A DNA stretch of 64,000 nucleotides from Armatimonadota bacterium (GTDB taxonomy: Bacteria > Armatimonadota > Fimbriimonadia > Fimbriimonadales > Fimbriimonadaceae), in contig JAFDWQ010000004.1 in NCBI GenBank assembly GCA_018268395.1, positions 59,867 to 123,866 on the forward strand. Direction: 5' to 3'. This document shows positions 8,104 through 17,310 of the stretch, in pieces (positions within the stretch are counted from its first letter, which is position 1; each line of letters starts with the position of its first letter). The notes under the pieces are model-generated. The model was given only the letters and a program-made list of their open reading frames with translations. It did not search any database and was not told where the DNA came from. The position numbers and the translations under genes were made by a program.

Positions 8104-11100
8104 CGAGCGGAACGCTCCTGCCGGGCGCGGAAACGGCCGGACTCCTCCCTGAAAGCGCAACGATGGACGGTAACGAAGCCGTCGCCACCGTCGCTTATCG
8201 ATTGAACGAAGTCTGCGCGATCTATCCGATCACGCCGTCGTCAGCCATGGCGGAGTGGGCCGACCAGTGGGCGAGCGAGGGCCGCACGAACCTCTGGGGT
8301 CAAGTGCCGGACGTCATCGAGATGCAGAGCGAAGGCGGTGCCGCAGGGGCGGTTCACGGGGCTCTCCAAGCCGGAGCGCTGACGACCACGTTCACGGCTT
8401 CTCAGGGCCTTCTCCTCATGATCCCGAACATGTTCAAGATCGCGGGTGAACTCACGCCGACGGTCTTCCATGTCGCGGCCAGGTCCCTCGCGACGAACAC
8501 CCTCTCGATCTTCGGCGATCATCAGGACGTGATGGCCGTCCGACAGACGGGGTTCGCCCTGCTCGCGTCCTCCACGGTCCAGGAGGCTCACGACATGACG
8601 GTCGTGGCCCAAGCGTCGACCTTGGCGAGCCGGGTCCCGTTCCTCCACTTCTTTGACGGGTTCCGCACGTCCCACGAGGTCAACAAGCTCGAATTGCTCT
8701 CGGACGGGCAGTTGCGAACGCTCATCGACGACGAGACCATCTTTGAGCACCGGCGAAGGGGGCTGAACCCGGACCGCCCGTCGGTCCGAGGGACGGCGAG
8801 CAACCCGGACACCTACTTCCAATCGCGAGAGGCGGGCAATCCCTTTTACGACGCGTGCCCGGACGTGGTCGCCGGCGCCCTTGAGGCGTTCGGAGAGGCG
8901 ACGGGCCGAAGGTACTCGTTGTTCGAATACCATGGCGCTCGCGACGCCGACAGGGTCGTCGTTGTCATGGGTTCAGGCGCCGGGACCGTGCGCGAAGCCG
9001 TCGACCGGCTCAACGGTTCCGGCCATCGGGTCGGAGTCGTCAAAGTGCGCCTCTACCGTCCGTTCGACGCCCGACGGTTCTGCGAGGCCCTACCTGAATC
9101 CGTCCGCTCCGTCGCCGTCCTTGACCGGACCAAGGAACCCGGCAGCCTGGGAGAACCGCTCTTCTCAGACGTCGCGCTCGCCTTAAGCCAATCCGACAGG
9201 GCTCCGATCAAGGTCTTCGGAGGGCGGTACGGACTTTCGTCCAAAGAATTCACGCCGGCCATGGCCGCGGCCGTCTTCGGACACTTGGCTTCCGATTCCC
9301 CCATGCGTCGGTTCACGGTCGGGATCACGGACGACGTCACGGGCCTAAGCCTCGACGTCGACGAGTCGTTCGGCGCCGAACCCGACGACGTGTTCCGGGC
9401 CGTGTTCTACGGTCTGGGTTCGGACGGGACCGTCGGTGCGAACAAGAACACGATCAAGATCATCGGTGAAGAGCCGGGCGTCTACGCGCAAGGCTATTTC
9501 GTCTACGACTCGAAGAAGTCAGGATCGACGACCGTCTCCCACGTCCGGTTCGGGCCGCGACCGATCGACTCGCCGTACTTGATCCGGGAAGCCCGGTTCG
9601 TCGGGTGTCACCAGTTCGGATTCATCGACCGGATCGACGTGCTGAAGCTTGCCGCGCCAGGTGCGACGTTCCTGTTGAACAGTCCGTATGGCGCCGGCGA
9701 AGTTTGGGACAAGCTGCCGCGCACCGTCCAAGAGCAGATCCTCTCGAAGCGCCTCAAGTTCTATGTGATCGACGCGAACCGCGTCGCCCGAGAGACCGAT
9801 ATGGCGGGCCGGACCAACACGATCATGCAGACGTGCTTCTTCGGCATTTCAGGGGTCTTACCGCGCGACCGTGCCATCGAGAAGATCAAGTCGGCGATCC
9901 GCAAGACGTACTCCCGTAAGGGAGAGGACGTCGTCCGCAAGAACTGGGAGGCGGTCGACGCGACGTTGGACCGTCTGGAAGAAGTCCTCGTTCCTGACGT
10001 GGCGACAAGCCAGATCCCGATGCGGCCGGCGGTCGCACCCGGCGCCACGCCGTTCGCGGAACGGTTCGTCGCCCGCTTGCTTTCAGGGGAAGGCGACCTC
10101 TTGCCCGTCAGCGCCGTGCCCGTCGACGGCGCCTATCCGAGCGCGACGTCGCGCTGGGAGAAACGGAACATCGCCGACTCGATACCGGTCTGGGACGCAG
10201 AGGCGTGCGTCCAGTGTGGGTCGTGCAGCTTTGTTTGCCCCCATGCCGCGATCCGGGCCCGGCTCGTGCACGAGTCCCTTCTGGACGGTGCGCCGGAGGG
10301 GTTCCGTTCGGCTCCGATCGACGCCCGTGGTTTCCCAGAGACCCGGTACGTCCTTCAGGTCTACGGAGAGGACTGCACAGGCTGCGGTTTGTGCGTCCAG
10401 ACCTGTCCCGTCAAGCGCGACGGCGACCGGCGTGCGATCAACATGGCCCCGCACGACGAAGGCCTCGACCTCTCTCGCCCGTTCGTCCCCTTCTTCGAGA
10501 CCCTACCCGTGAACGACCGGGCCTCCGTCGACTTTTCGACGGTGCGGGGCGCCCAGTTCCTTGAACCGACCTTTGAGTTCTCCGGCGCGTGCGCCGGGTG
10601 CGGAGAGACGCCGTATCTGAAGCTCTTGTCGCAGTTGTTCGGCGACCGAATGATCGTCGCGAACGCGACGGGATGCTCGTCGATCTACGGCGGCAACCTG
10701 CCGACGACGCCTTGGGCCACGGACCACGACGGTCGGGGGCCGGCATGGGCGAACTCGCTCTTCGAAGACAATGCAGAGTTCGGATTGGGCATGCGCCTTG
10801 CGGCCGACAGGCACTTGGCGGAGGCCCGGTCGCTCTTGGTCGAACTGAAGGACCAGTTGGGCGAAACGCTGGTCCGCGACCTGATCGAGGAGCCGCAAGT
10901 CCTCGAGAGCGACATCCGTCGGCAACGGTCGCGCGTCACCGAACTCTATGAGAAGCTCGGTCAGACCGACTCACCGTCTGCGAGACGATTGAGGGCCGTG
11001 GCCGACCACCTGACACGCCGGAGCGTCTGGATCGTCGGCGGGGACGGATGGGCTTACGACATCGGCTCGGCGGGGCTCGACCACGTCTTGGCGTCGGGGC

Positions 11101-11663
11101 GCGACGTGAACATCCTCGTGATGGACACGGAGGTCTATTCGAACACGGGCGGACAGGCCTCAAAGGCGACGCCTCTGGCGGCGGTCGCGAAGTTCGCGAA
11201 CAGTGGCAAGCCCGTGGCGAAGAAGGACATCGCCTTGCAGGCCGTCGCTTACGGGAACGTTTACGTCGCCCGGATCGCGATGGGGGCGAACCCGCAGCAG
11301 ACGCTCCAGGCTCTGCGAGAGGCGGACGCCTACCCAGGGACGTCGCTCGTCATCGCGTACTGCCATTGCATCGCGCACGGCATCGACATGGAGCAGGGGC
11401 TGTCACAGCAGCACTTGGCGGTCCAGTCCGGCTATTGGCCGTTGATGCGCTACAACCCCGTACTCCGGGATCAAGGTCACGCTCCGTTCTTGCTCGATTC
11501 GGCGCGGGCCTCAAAACCGTTCACAGAGTATGCGGACAACGAGCTCCGTTATCGCGCTTTGAGGCAGACCAATCCAGAGAACGCCGACAGGCTCATGGCG
11601 ATGGCGGAAGAGGCGATCCGAAAGCGCTGGGCCCTTTACGAACAGATGGCGGCCATCCATTGA
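8100..11663 (+). CDS. nifJ: Pyruvate:ferredoxin (flavodoxin) oxidoreductase
   Basis: Single-chain enzyme of about 1,187 residues interconverting pyruvate plus CoA with acetyl-CoA plus CO2 and reduced ferredoxin. Domain I has the YPITPSS motif near residue 40. Two 4Fe-4S clusters are marked by CVQCGSCSFVCPHAAI and CTGCGLCVQTCP. A third cluster and the thiamine-diphosphate domain show CAGCGETPYLKLL, NATGCSSIYGG, GDGWAYDIG and DTEVYSNTGGQASKATP. The ATG overlaps the upstream stop, giving translational coupling to the oxidoreductase. This points to a low-potential, anaerobic or microaerobic side to metabolism, or to reductive CO2 use. Confidence 0.95.
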   Translation: MTSGTLLPGAETAGLLPESATMDGNEAVATVAYRLNEVCAIYPITPSSAMAEWADQWASEGRTNLWGQVPDVIEMQSEGGAAGAVHGALQAGALTTTFTASQGLLLMIPNMFKIAGELTPTVFHVAARSLATNTLSIFGDHQDVMAVRQTGFALLASSTVQEAHDMTVVAQASTLASRVPFLHFFDGFRTSHEVNKLELLSDGQLRTLIDDETIFEHRRRGLNPDRPSVRGTASNPDTYFQSREAGNPFYDACPDVVAGALEAFGEATGRRYSLFEYHGARDADRVVVVMGSGAGTVREAVDRLNGSGHRVGVVKVRLYRPFDARRFCEALPESVRSVAVLDRTKEPGSLGEPLFSDVALALSQSDRAPIKVFGGRYGLSSKEFTPAMAAAVFGHLASDSPMRRFTVGITDDVTGLSLDVDESFGAEPDDVFRAVFYGLGSDGTVGANKNTIKIIGEEPGVYAQGYFVYDSKKSGSTTVSHVRFGPRPIDSPYLIREARFVGCHQFGFIDRIDVLKLAAPGATFLLNSPYGAGEVWDKLPRTVQEQILSKRLKFYVIDANRVARETDMAGRTNTIMQTCFFGISGVLPRDRAIEKIKSAIRKTYSRKGEDVVRKNWEAVDATLDRLEEVLVPDVATSQIPMRPAVAPGATPFAERFVARLLSGEGDLLPVSAVPVDGAYPSATSRWEKRNIADSIPVWDAEACVQCGSCSFVCPHAAIRARLVHESLLDGAPEGFRSAPIDARGFPETRYVLQVYGEDCTGCGLCVQTCPVKRDGDRRAINMAPHDEGLDLSRPFVPFFETLPVNDRASVDFSTVRGAQFLEPTFEFSGACAGCGETPYLKLLSQLFGDRMIVANATGCSSIYGGNLPTTPWATDHDGRGPAWANSLFEDNAEFGLGMRLAADRHLAEARSLLVELKDQLGETLVRDLIEEPQVLESDIRRQRSRVTELYEKLGQTDSPSARRLRAVADHLTRRSVWIVGGDGWAYDIGSAGLDHVLASGRDVNILVMDTEVYSNTGGQASKATPLAAVAKFANSGKPVAKKDIALQAVAYGNVYVARIAMGANPQQTLQALREADAYPGTSLVIAYCHCIAHGIDMEQGLSQQHLAVQSGYWPLMRYNPVLRDQGHAPFLLDSARASKPFTEYADNELRYRALRQTNPENADRLMAMAEEAIRKRWALYEQMAAIH

Positions 11664-11678
11664 CGGCCGCCGATCCTT

Positions 11679-11684
11679 CATAAT
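11679..11684 (+). promoter_or_regulatory. -10 box CATAAT, short-leader start
   Basis: CATAAT ends 9 nt before ATG 11694, and no Shine-Dalgarno is present. Confidence 0.4.
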
Positions 11685-11693
11685 CCGGCGACG

Positions 11694-13586
11694 ATGACGT
11701 CGGAACGCCGTGCTCGACGGGTCTCTCGGATCTGCGGGATCCTCGCGTCGACCCTCTTCGGACTTGCCGTCCACGCCCAGACCGGGGGGACGAAGCCCGT
11801 TTTCCTGGACGGTCAGGCTCAAAAGGTGCCGGAGTTCTCCGAGTCCAAAGACTGGATCCGTGAAACCCTATGGGTGGAGACGCCGTTCGATTCCGATGCG
11901 GACGGGAAGAAGGACCGCGTCCACGTGGACGTGACGCGCCAACGGCAGACGCAGACCGAGGGTCTAAAGGTGCCCGTCGTTTACGAGTCCTCCCCGTACT
12001 TCGCGGGTACGGCGGACGGAGGCTCGATCCTCTGGGACGTCAGGCAAGAACTCGGCTCCGAGCCTCCCGCCAGGACGAAGCACCCGAACATCCCGTACGC
12101 TCCGGACCGGAAGAACGTCTCGAACTCTCTCGTCGCGACCTGGGTGCCGAGAGGGTTCGCGGTCGTCCACTCCGAAGCTCCAGGTACCGGACTCTCCGAC
12201 GGCAGTCCGACCGTGGGCGGGCCTCCCGAACGTCTCGCCCCGAAGGCGGTCATCGACTGGTTGAACGGTCGGGCCAAGGGGTATTCGGCCCGAACAGGCG
12301 GATCGGAAATCAAAGCGGATTGGTGCACGGGGAAGGTCGGCATGATCGGGACGTCGTACAACGGAACGATCCCGGTCGCGGCCGCCACGACCGGCGTCAA
12401 GGGTCTGGAGGCGATCGTTCCGGTCGCTCCGAACACCTCGTACTACCACTACTACCGGTCGAACGGACTCGTCCGACATCCTGGCGGTTGGCTCGGCGAG
12501 GACATCGACTCGCTGTACGACTTCATCAATAGCGGAGATCCCCAGAACCGGGACCGTAGCAACGCGCTCTACCGGGACGGTGAGTTCGTCAAGGGCCGCG
12601 ACCGTGCGACGGGGGACTACAACGCTTTCTGGGCCGAACGAGACCTGCTCCCCTATGTGAAGAACATCAAATGCGCGGTTCTCATGGCGCACGCGTTCAA
12701 CGATTGGAACGTCGTCCCGGAGCACAGTGTACGGATCAGTCGTGCCATCAAGGGCAAGGTGCCGCTCGTGCAGTACTTCCATCAGGGCGGTCACGGAGGA
12801 GACCCGCCGTTCGAGCTGACCAACAAGTGGTTCACTCGGTTCCTCTACGGGGTGAAGAACGGGGTCGAAGACGGGCCGAAGGCGTACATCGTCCGAGAAC
12901 GGGCACCAGGTTCCCCTCGCGGAACGGCGGCCGAACTAGCGACCTATGCGGACTATCCGAACCCGGCCGCCGCGCCGGTGCCGTTTTACCTCGCCGCAGG
13001 CGGTCGCACGTCCGGCGCCCTCGTGCTGAAGAAGCAGGATTCGAACACGGTCGAGGAACTCGTCGACGACGTCGCGTTCGATGCCCCGTCCTTGGCCAAA
13101 GCCGCCGATTCGCCGAACCGGTTGCTGTACGTGACGCCCGAACTTAAAACTCCCGTGCACCTTTCGGGAACGGCGACGGTCACCGTCCGGCTCGCCTCGA
13201 GCGCCCCGGCCGCCAACCTGTCCGTCTACCTCGTCCAACTCCCTTGGACGGAAGGACCGATCGGCACGTCGAACCTGATCACGCGCGGCTGGGCCGACCC
13301 GCAGAACGCATCGTCGCTCAAGAAGGGTGGCGACTATCACTCGAAGGAACGTGGCGTCCCGCTCAAACCGGGTTCGTTCGTCACGTTGACGTTCGACCTG
13401 CAACCGGACGATCAGATCGTCCCGGCGGGCAAGCGAATCGGCCTCATGGTGCTGTCGAGCGACCATGACTTCACTCTTTGGCCCAAGGCGGGGACGAGGC
13501 TTTCGGTCGACTTGCAGGCGACGTCGGTCACTCTGCCGATCGTCGGGGGACGGAGCGGGTACGAACGCGCCCTCGAGGGCCGGTAA
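11694..13586 (+). CDS. CocE/NonD family secreted hydrolase (X-Pro dipeptidyl-peptidase-like)
   Basis: Alpha/beta-hydrolase of the PepX/cocaine-esterase family with a signal sequence (ICGILASTLFGLAVHA). The nucleophile elbow GTSYNG falls near residue 220. A later Asp in AHAFNDWNV and a His in HQGGHGG complete the likely triad. The C-terminal beta-sandwich (jelly roll) starts around residue 400 (YLAAGG) and runs through VTVRLAS and GLMVLSSDHDF. Family members hydrolyse X-Pro peptides, acyl esters or amides, and the natural substrate is unknown here. It converges with the membrane methyltransferase with 3 bp between the stops. Confidence 0.88.
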   Translation: MTSERRARRVSRICGILASTLFGLAVHAQTGGTKPVFLDGQAQKVPEFSESKDWIRETLWVETPFDSDADGKKDRVHVDVTRQRQTQTEGLKVPVVYESSPYFAGTADGGSILWDVRQELGSEPPARTKHPNIPYAPDRKNVSNSLVATWVPRGFAVVHSEAPGTGLSDGSPTVGGPPERLAPKAVIDWLNGRAKGYSARTGGSEIKADWCTGKVGMIGTSYNGTIPVAAATTGVKGLEAIVPVAPNTSYYHYYRSNGLVRHPGGWLGEDIDSLYDFINSGDPQNRDRSNALYRDGEFVKGRDRATGDYNAFWAERDLLPYVKNIKCAVLMAHAFNDWNVVPEHSVRISRAIKGKVPLVQYFHQGGHGGDPPFELTNKWFTRFLYGVKNGVEDGPKAYIVRERAPGSPRGTAAELATYADYPNPAAAPVPFYLAAGGRTSGALVLKKQDSNTVEELVDDVAFDAPSLAKAADSPNRLLYVTPELKTPVHLSGTATVTVRLASSAPAANLSVYLVQLPWTEGPIGTSNLITRGWADPQNASSLKKGGDYHSKERGVPLKPGSFVTLTFDLQPDDQIVPAGKRIGLMVLSSDHDFTLWPKAGTRLSVDLQATSVTLPIVGGRSGYERALEGR

Positions 13587-13589
13587 CCC

Positions 13590-14564
13590 TTAGCGACCGC
13601 ACTTCGGCCCTTCGCGAAGGCTTCGGGCGCGAAGGGCCGACAGGTGCGGTATCCAACAGCGGACCCTGTCGCGGTATTCGCCGTAATCGTCTCCGAACGT
13701 GTCGGCCAGGTACCGCTCCTCCAAGGGTCGGGCCAGAACGTCCCACCAGACCCCTCCGACGACGGCATAGGTGACGACGAGCGGCGACCGCAATACGACG
13801 CCGATGCAGACTCCTTGGAGGATTCCGAAGAGCGCCATCGGGTTCCGGATATAGCGGTACGGCCCGGAGACCACCAGCCGCCTTGTCCCGTCCGAAGGCA
13901 ACGGCGTCCCGTCGCCGTCAACGCAAAACCTCTTCCCTGCCCAAAGGCCGGTCGCGCCGGCGGCGATGAAAGCGAGGCCTGCCAAGACGTCGACGGCCGG
14001 AGCCGGGCTCCAAGGCTGGCGCCATCGGAACACGGACTCGAGGACGACGACCGCGCCTGGCACGGCGACGAGGAACACGGCCCACATTCCGGCGGTCTGG
14101 GCGACCGTCCGCCTCCAATTCGTTCCTGGGTCGGACGAGGCAGCCGTACCGAAACGGAACGGCCCCCAAAGGACAGAGACGCCGCTGGTCCGGAGTGCGA
14201 ACGCGAACGCAGCGCCGGCTGAAAGCGTCATGGCGACCAAGCCTGGATAAGCAGCCGGATCGTGGACCGCGCATCCAATGCTGACGAGCCATGCATAGGC
14301 CTGTCCGCCGAAGTGCGCCGCCAACAGGAAGGACAGCAGCGCTTTGCTTCGGGCGAAGAGGACCATGACGGGCAAGACGCCGGCCGAGAGCACGTCGGCC
14401 AAGAGCAACACGCCGAATCCGTCCGGGCCGATGGCGGAGCCGATCGTGACGCGCCTGACCGTGTCCGACGCGGCCAAGCCTGCCCACCAAAGGGCCGTCG
14501 CCAGGACGGTGACGGCCGAATAGACCCGGAGCGTCGTCGCTTCCCGTCGGTCCAGGCCGTCCAC
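13590..14564 (-). CDS. Isoprenylcysteine carboxyl methyltransferase-family membrane protein
   Basis: Integral membrane protein of about 324 residues with several hydrophobic helices. Its C-terminal region carries the signature of PEMT/ICMT-type methyltransferases: LVVSGPYRYIRNPMALFG, then a pair of helices and EERYLADTFGDDYGEYRDRVRCWIP. These enzymes use S-adenosylmethionine to methylate lipids or isoprenoid-linked cysteines, and the substrate here is unknown. I chose GTG 14564 because a TACCCT box lies exactly 6 nt upstream. The ATG at 14609 would overlap the divergent gene's start codon. Confidence 0.8.
   Translation of the reverse strand: MDGLDRREATTLRVYSAVTVLATALWWAGLAASDTVRRVTIGSAIGPDGFGVLLLADVLSAGVLPVMVLFARSKALLSFLLAAHFGGQAYAWLVSIGCAVHDPAAYPGLVAMTLSAGAAFAFALRTSGVSVLWGPFRFGTAASSDPGTNWRRTVAQTAGMWAVFLVAVPGAVVVLESVFRWRQPWSPAPAVDVLAGLAFIAAGATGLWAGKRFCVDGDGTPLPSDGTRRLVVSGPYRYIRNPMALFGILQGVCIGVVLRSPLVVTYAVVGGVWWDVLARPLEERYLADTFGDDYGEYRDRVRCWIPHLSALRARSLREGPKCGR
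13605..13639. terminator. Hairpin terminator embedded in the 3' end of the convergent gene
   Basis: Perfect 12-bp stem, CGGCCCTTCGCG (13605-13616) with CGCGAAGGGCCG (13628-13639). It lies 19 bp past the CocE-type hydrolase stop and inside the last codons of the methyltransferase gene, so it probably terminates the hydrolase transcript. Confidence 0.55.
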
Positions 14565-14570
14565 GGCGCG

Positions 14571-14576
14571 AGGGTA
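14571..14576 (-). promoter_or_regulatory. -10 box TACCCT, leaderless start of the methyltransferase
   Basis: TACCCT on the minus strand ends 6 nt before GTG 14564. It pairs back-to-back with the plus-strand box at 14597-14602. Confidence 0.45.
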
Positions 14577-14596
14577 CCAGGGAGCCCCAAGCCGGC

Positions 14597-14602
14597 TATC
14601 AT
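14597..14602 (+). promoter_or_regulatory. -10 box TATCAT, leaderless start
   Basis: TATCAT ends 5 nt before ATG 14608, with no Shine-Dalgarno. Confidence 0.5.
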
Positions 14603-14607
14603 GGGTC

Positions 14608-16203
14608 ATGATCCCGTTCTTGCTCTCTGCCGCGGCCCTGCAGTCGGGTCCCGAGCTTCGTTCCGACGGTCTTCACGGTTACATCAACGCCCGTGTCCAA
14701 GACCCACCCTCGGGCTACGGCTTCGGAGTCAGCCTTTACTCGTCGGCTTGGCCTCTCCTGAAGAAGCCTGTGGCGGGCTTCCAGATCGGCCTGGCGTCGA
14801 CCTGGATCCTTCCTGACAACCGTTCGGTAAAAGAACCGCTCGTCCCGCACGGAACAGTCGCCCGCGACTCGATGCCCGAACGCGGCCCAAGTTTTTGGAC
14901 CGTGTTCCAGACCATCGAGGGCGGACTCGGGTTCTGGACGAGCAACCGCTATTTCGCGCCGACGGCCAAATTTAGGATGAACGGCAGCATCGACGGTTAC
15001 AACCACGAGGTCTCTTCGCCCGGATGGGACTTTTACGGTCGACCTTTGCCCGGCGAGTACATGGGGATCGCCCAACTCAGCCCGCGCGTTCTCGTCCCTC
15101 CGGACGGGATCACGTTGGCGGCCGGTACGAACGGCCAGGTCCTGGGTTATGCCTGGATGGCGCTTCCGCTCATCGCTCCGAAGGAAACACCGGTGAAAAC
15201 GGGCGGACAGTGCTGGACGGCATTCCTCAATGCCGCGAATTTCCGCGGGCCCGTCGCCTTTTATCTGCCGTCGATCTGGTCGAAGATGTCCCAAGGTTTT
15301 GCCCCGGCCGTCGGACGAGGGCTCGACGCCCTTCCCGGCCTGGCCAGCAGCGGAGCCATCGAGATCGGAGGCGTGCCCCAATGGGTCGGGCCTGACGACA
15401 ACGGCGTCCGGTACCACAAGATCCCTGAACTCCAGTTCCCCGTCGACCCTGAGGGCCGGACCGTCCTGTTCCGCGACATGACCGCCTATTCGAAGGAAGC
15501 GATTTGGAACGACGTTGCGGACTGGGCCCAAGGCGGCCCCGCGCCGTCGGGCCGTTTCGATCCGAAGGGGGCTTTCCGGCAAAAGCTGACCGCCAACCCG
15601 CTTCTTGTCGAGCAGGGCGGCAAGACACAGGCCGAAGGGATCGGCGATTGGGTGAAGACGGTTTCGCCGGACGAGTACACGTTCGGTCTCGAATGGGACA
15701 AGTCGAAAGTGACACCAGGTCGGCGGGGGTTCGGGACGGCCCGGTTCCCGTCCTATTTCCGTCACGACGGAGGAAAGGTCAAGGCCGTGGCCGAAGCCGA
15801 CGTCCCGATCGGCTCAGGTCTGAAGTCGGCCTCTTTCCCATCGCCCGACACGACCCAGTCCTACGTACCCTCGGAAAACGGCGAAGGCGTTTGGAAAACT
15901 CCTGGCCCTCGGTCCGGGCCGTTCAAGGCCAAGTTGGCGGACAAGAGCGTCGTCACGTACTATTGGTACCGCTTCATCGATCAACCCTCCCTTCAGAACT
16001 GCGGTCTGAGCGTAGCCGAGAAGGATCGGCTCCAGGCCTTGGTCGAGAAAATCCACCGGGAATGGACGACGAACAAGACGTACATGGCGCCGCCGAAGCA
16101 GGGCCGTTTGGCCGCCTTGGACACGGCCGTCCTCGTTCAGCCGCCGAAAGGTCTGGAAGTCGGATACGTCCCGGTCGCGGTCCGTCAAGATCCTGTGAAG
16201 TGA
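14608..16203 (+). CDS. Secreted protein of unknown function (531 residues)
   Basis: Not recognised. A short hydrophobic N-terminus (MIPFLLSAAALQSG) could be an export signal. The body is rich in aromatic and Gly residues, with beta-type segments such as GFWTSNRYFAP and GQVLGYAWMALPLIAP. There is a single conserved-looking Cys in GGQCWTAF and a helical C-terminal stretch AEKDRLQALVEKIHREW. There are no transmembrane helices after the signal and no catalytic motif I can name. The leaderless-type promoter is at 14597-14602. No neighbour suggests a role. Confidence 0.65.
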   Translation: MIPFLLSAAALQSGPELRSDGLHGYINARVQDPPSGYGFGVSLYSSAWPLLKKPVAGFQIGLASTWILPDNRSVKEPLVPHGTVARDSMPERGPSFWTVFQTIEGGLGFWTSNRYFAPTAKFRMNGSIDGYNHEVSSPGWDFYGRPLPGEYMGIAQLSPRVLVPPDGITLAAGTNGQVLGYAWMALPLIAPKETPVKTGGQCWTAFLNAANFRGPVAFYLPSIWSKMSQGFAPAVGRGLDALPGLASSGAIEIGGVPQWVGPDDNGVRYHKIPELQFPVDPEGRTVLFRDMTAYSKEAIWNDVADWAQGGPAPSGRFDPKGAFRQKLTANPLLVEQGGKTQAEGIGDWVKTVSPDEYTFGLEWDKSKVTPGRRGFGTARFPSYFRHDGGKVKAVAEADVPIGSGLKSASFPSPDTTQSYVPSENGEGVWKTPGPRSGPFKAKLADKSVVTYYWYRFIDQPSLQNCGLSVAEKDRLQALVEKIHREWTTNKTYMAPPKQGRLAALDTAVLVQPPKGLEVGYVPVAVRQDPVK

Positions 16204-16241
16204 CGGGCCGGACTTGAAACAGATGTCCGGAGCACGGTCGG

Positions 16242-17195
16242 TCAGCCCTGGCCGGACTCACGTTTGAATTCGAAGCGCCTTGGCGTACCGCCTTTGAGGT
16301 GTCCGATCGCAACGCGTAACACGCCATCGGCCGCAAGGTCGTACTCGATCCGCTTAGGATAATCGTGACGTGGGTTTTCGAACACGGCCCGTGTCGCACC
16401 AAGTTCGGTCAAGACGAATTCGGTCGGCTGTGCGCCGTTGGGCTGAGCGATATAGACGAGGCTTCCGTCCCTCTCAACGATCCGAAGGAACTCGAACGCC
16501 GACATCCGCTCGCGCGAAACCGTTCTCGACGTCGCCAGCATGGCCCCGCCTTTGACCGGGCTCCACCGCTCTTCGATGGAAACGGCGCCGTTCGTTCCTC
16601 TCGATCCGACCCAGGCACCCGCCAGCCATGCCACGTCTCCGATCTGCGCTTTAGCAGGAGCGGGCATGGGTACGTCGAGCGGATGCCGGTAGAGCCCGAC
16701 CGACCAGATCCCGGCCGTCAACATCAGGTTCGAGCGGACGGTCATACCGTCCTTCGTCATCCTGAACTCTCGCTGGATCAGTCCTTCCGGAGAACCGCCC
16801 GCCTCTCGGACGAAGACGACGTCGTAGGACAGGACGCCGTCCTTCCATGAGGCCTTGTACCGTGAAAAAGCGCCGGCCTTTGACCCTGGAACTTCCGTCG
16901 GCGTTCCGTCGAAAGCGATGCGCACGTCCTGGTGCCCTGAGCCGTGACCCTCGACCAAAACGACGGCCCCGTCTTCGGTCCGAAGGGTGAACTTCGAACT
17001 CATCGGAGGATTGAACTGCTCGAGGCTCCGGCCTTCGGTCTGATCATCGACGAAGATCCATTCGCCGTCGAACGCTTTAAGGTCGTTCGTGGCGTATGCC
17101 GGACCGACGAAGGCACTCATCGCTGCCACAAGGTGCAAGAGACGCCCCGCCGACCGACGGCGGAAGGATTCCGAAGACGGAAAGATTCGGCTCAT
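16242..17195 (-). CDS. DUF6265-type protein with an added N-terminal domain
   Basis: Signal-like N-terminus (LLHLVAAMSAFVGPAYA). Residues 35-165 form a beta-rich domain of the kind that opens with DLKAFDGEWIFVDD. Residues 170-317 match the DUF6265 style: IGDVAWLAGAWVGS, EERWSPVKGGAMLATSRTV, FLRIVERDGSLVYIAQPNG, and FENPRHDYPKRIEY. Both halves resemble lipocalin-like small-ligand or haem-type barrels, but no ligand residues can be assigned. A CATACT box lies 11 nt upstream of the ATG. Confidence 0.72.
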   Translation of the reverse strand: MSRIFPSSESFRRRSAGRLLHLVAAMSAFVGPAYATNDLKAFDGEWIFVDDQTEGRSLEQFNPPMSSKFTLRTEDGAVVLVEGHGSGHQDVRIAFDGTPTEVPGSKAGAFSRYKASWKDGVLSYDVVFVREAGGSPEGLIQREFRMTKDGMTVRSNLMLTAGIWSVGLYRHPLDVPMPAPAKAQIGDVAWLAGAWVGSRGTNGAVSIEERWSPVKGGAMLATSRTVSRERMSAFEFLRIVERDGSLVYIAQPNGAQPTEFVLTELGATRAVFENPRHDYPKRIEYDLAADGVLRVAIGHLKGGTPRRFEFKRESGQG

Positions 17196-17310
17196 GGTCG
17201 TGCGACAGTATGCCGCACGGGCGCTGGGAGCCGGTCGTTTCCCAGGGAGTCTCCCGCCCCCGCGCGCACCGATGGTCCACCTTCGGCACCGACTTCTGCG
17301 GCTTCTGCGA

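Noticed and set aside
14607..14610. Overlapping divergent start codons (CATG) for the methyltransferase and the secreted protein
   Set aside because: A GTG at 14564 has a TACCCT box exactly 6 nt upstream, matching the local leaderless pattern, so the overlap is probably not real.
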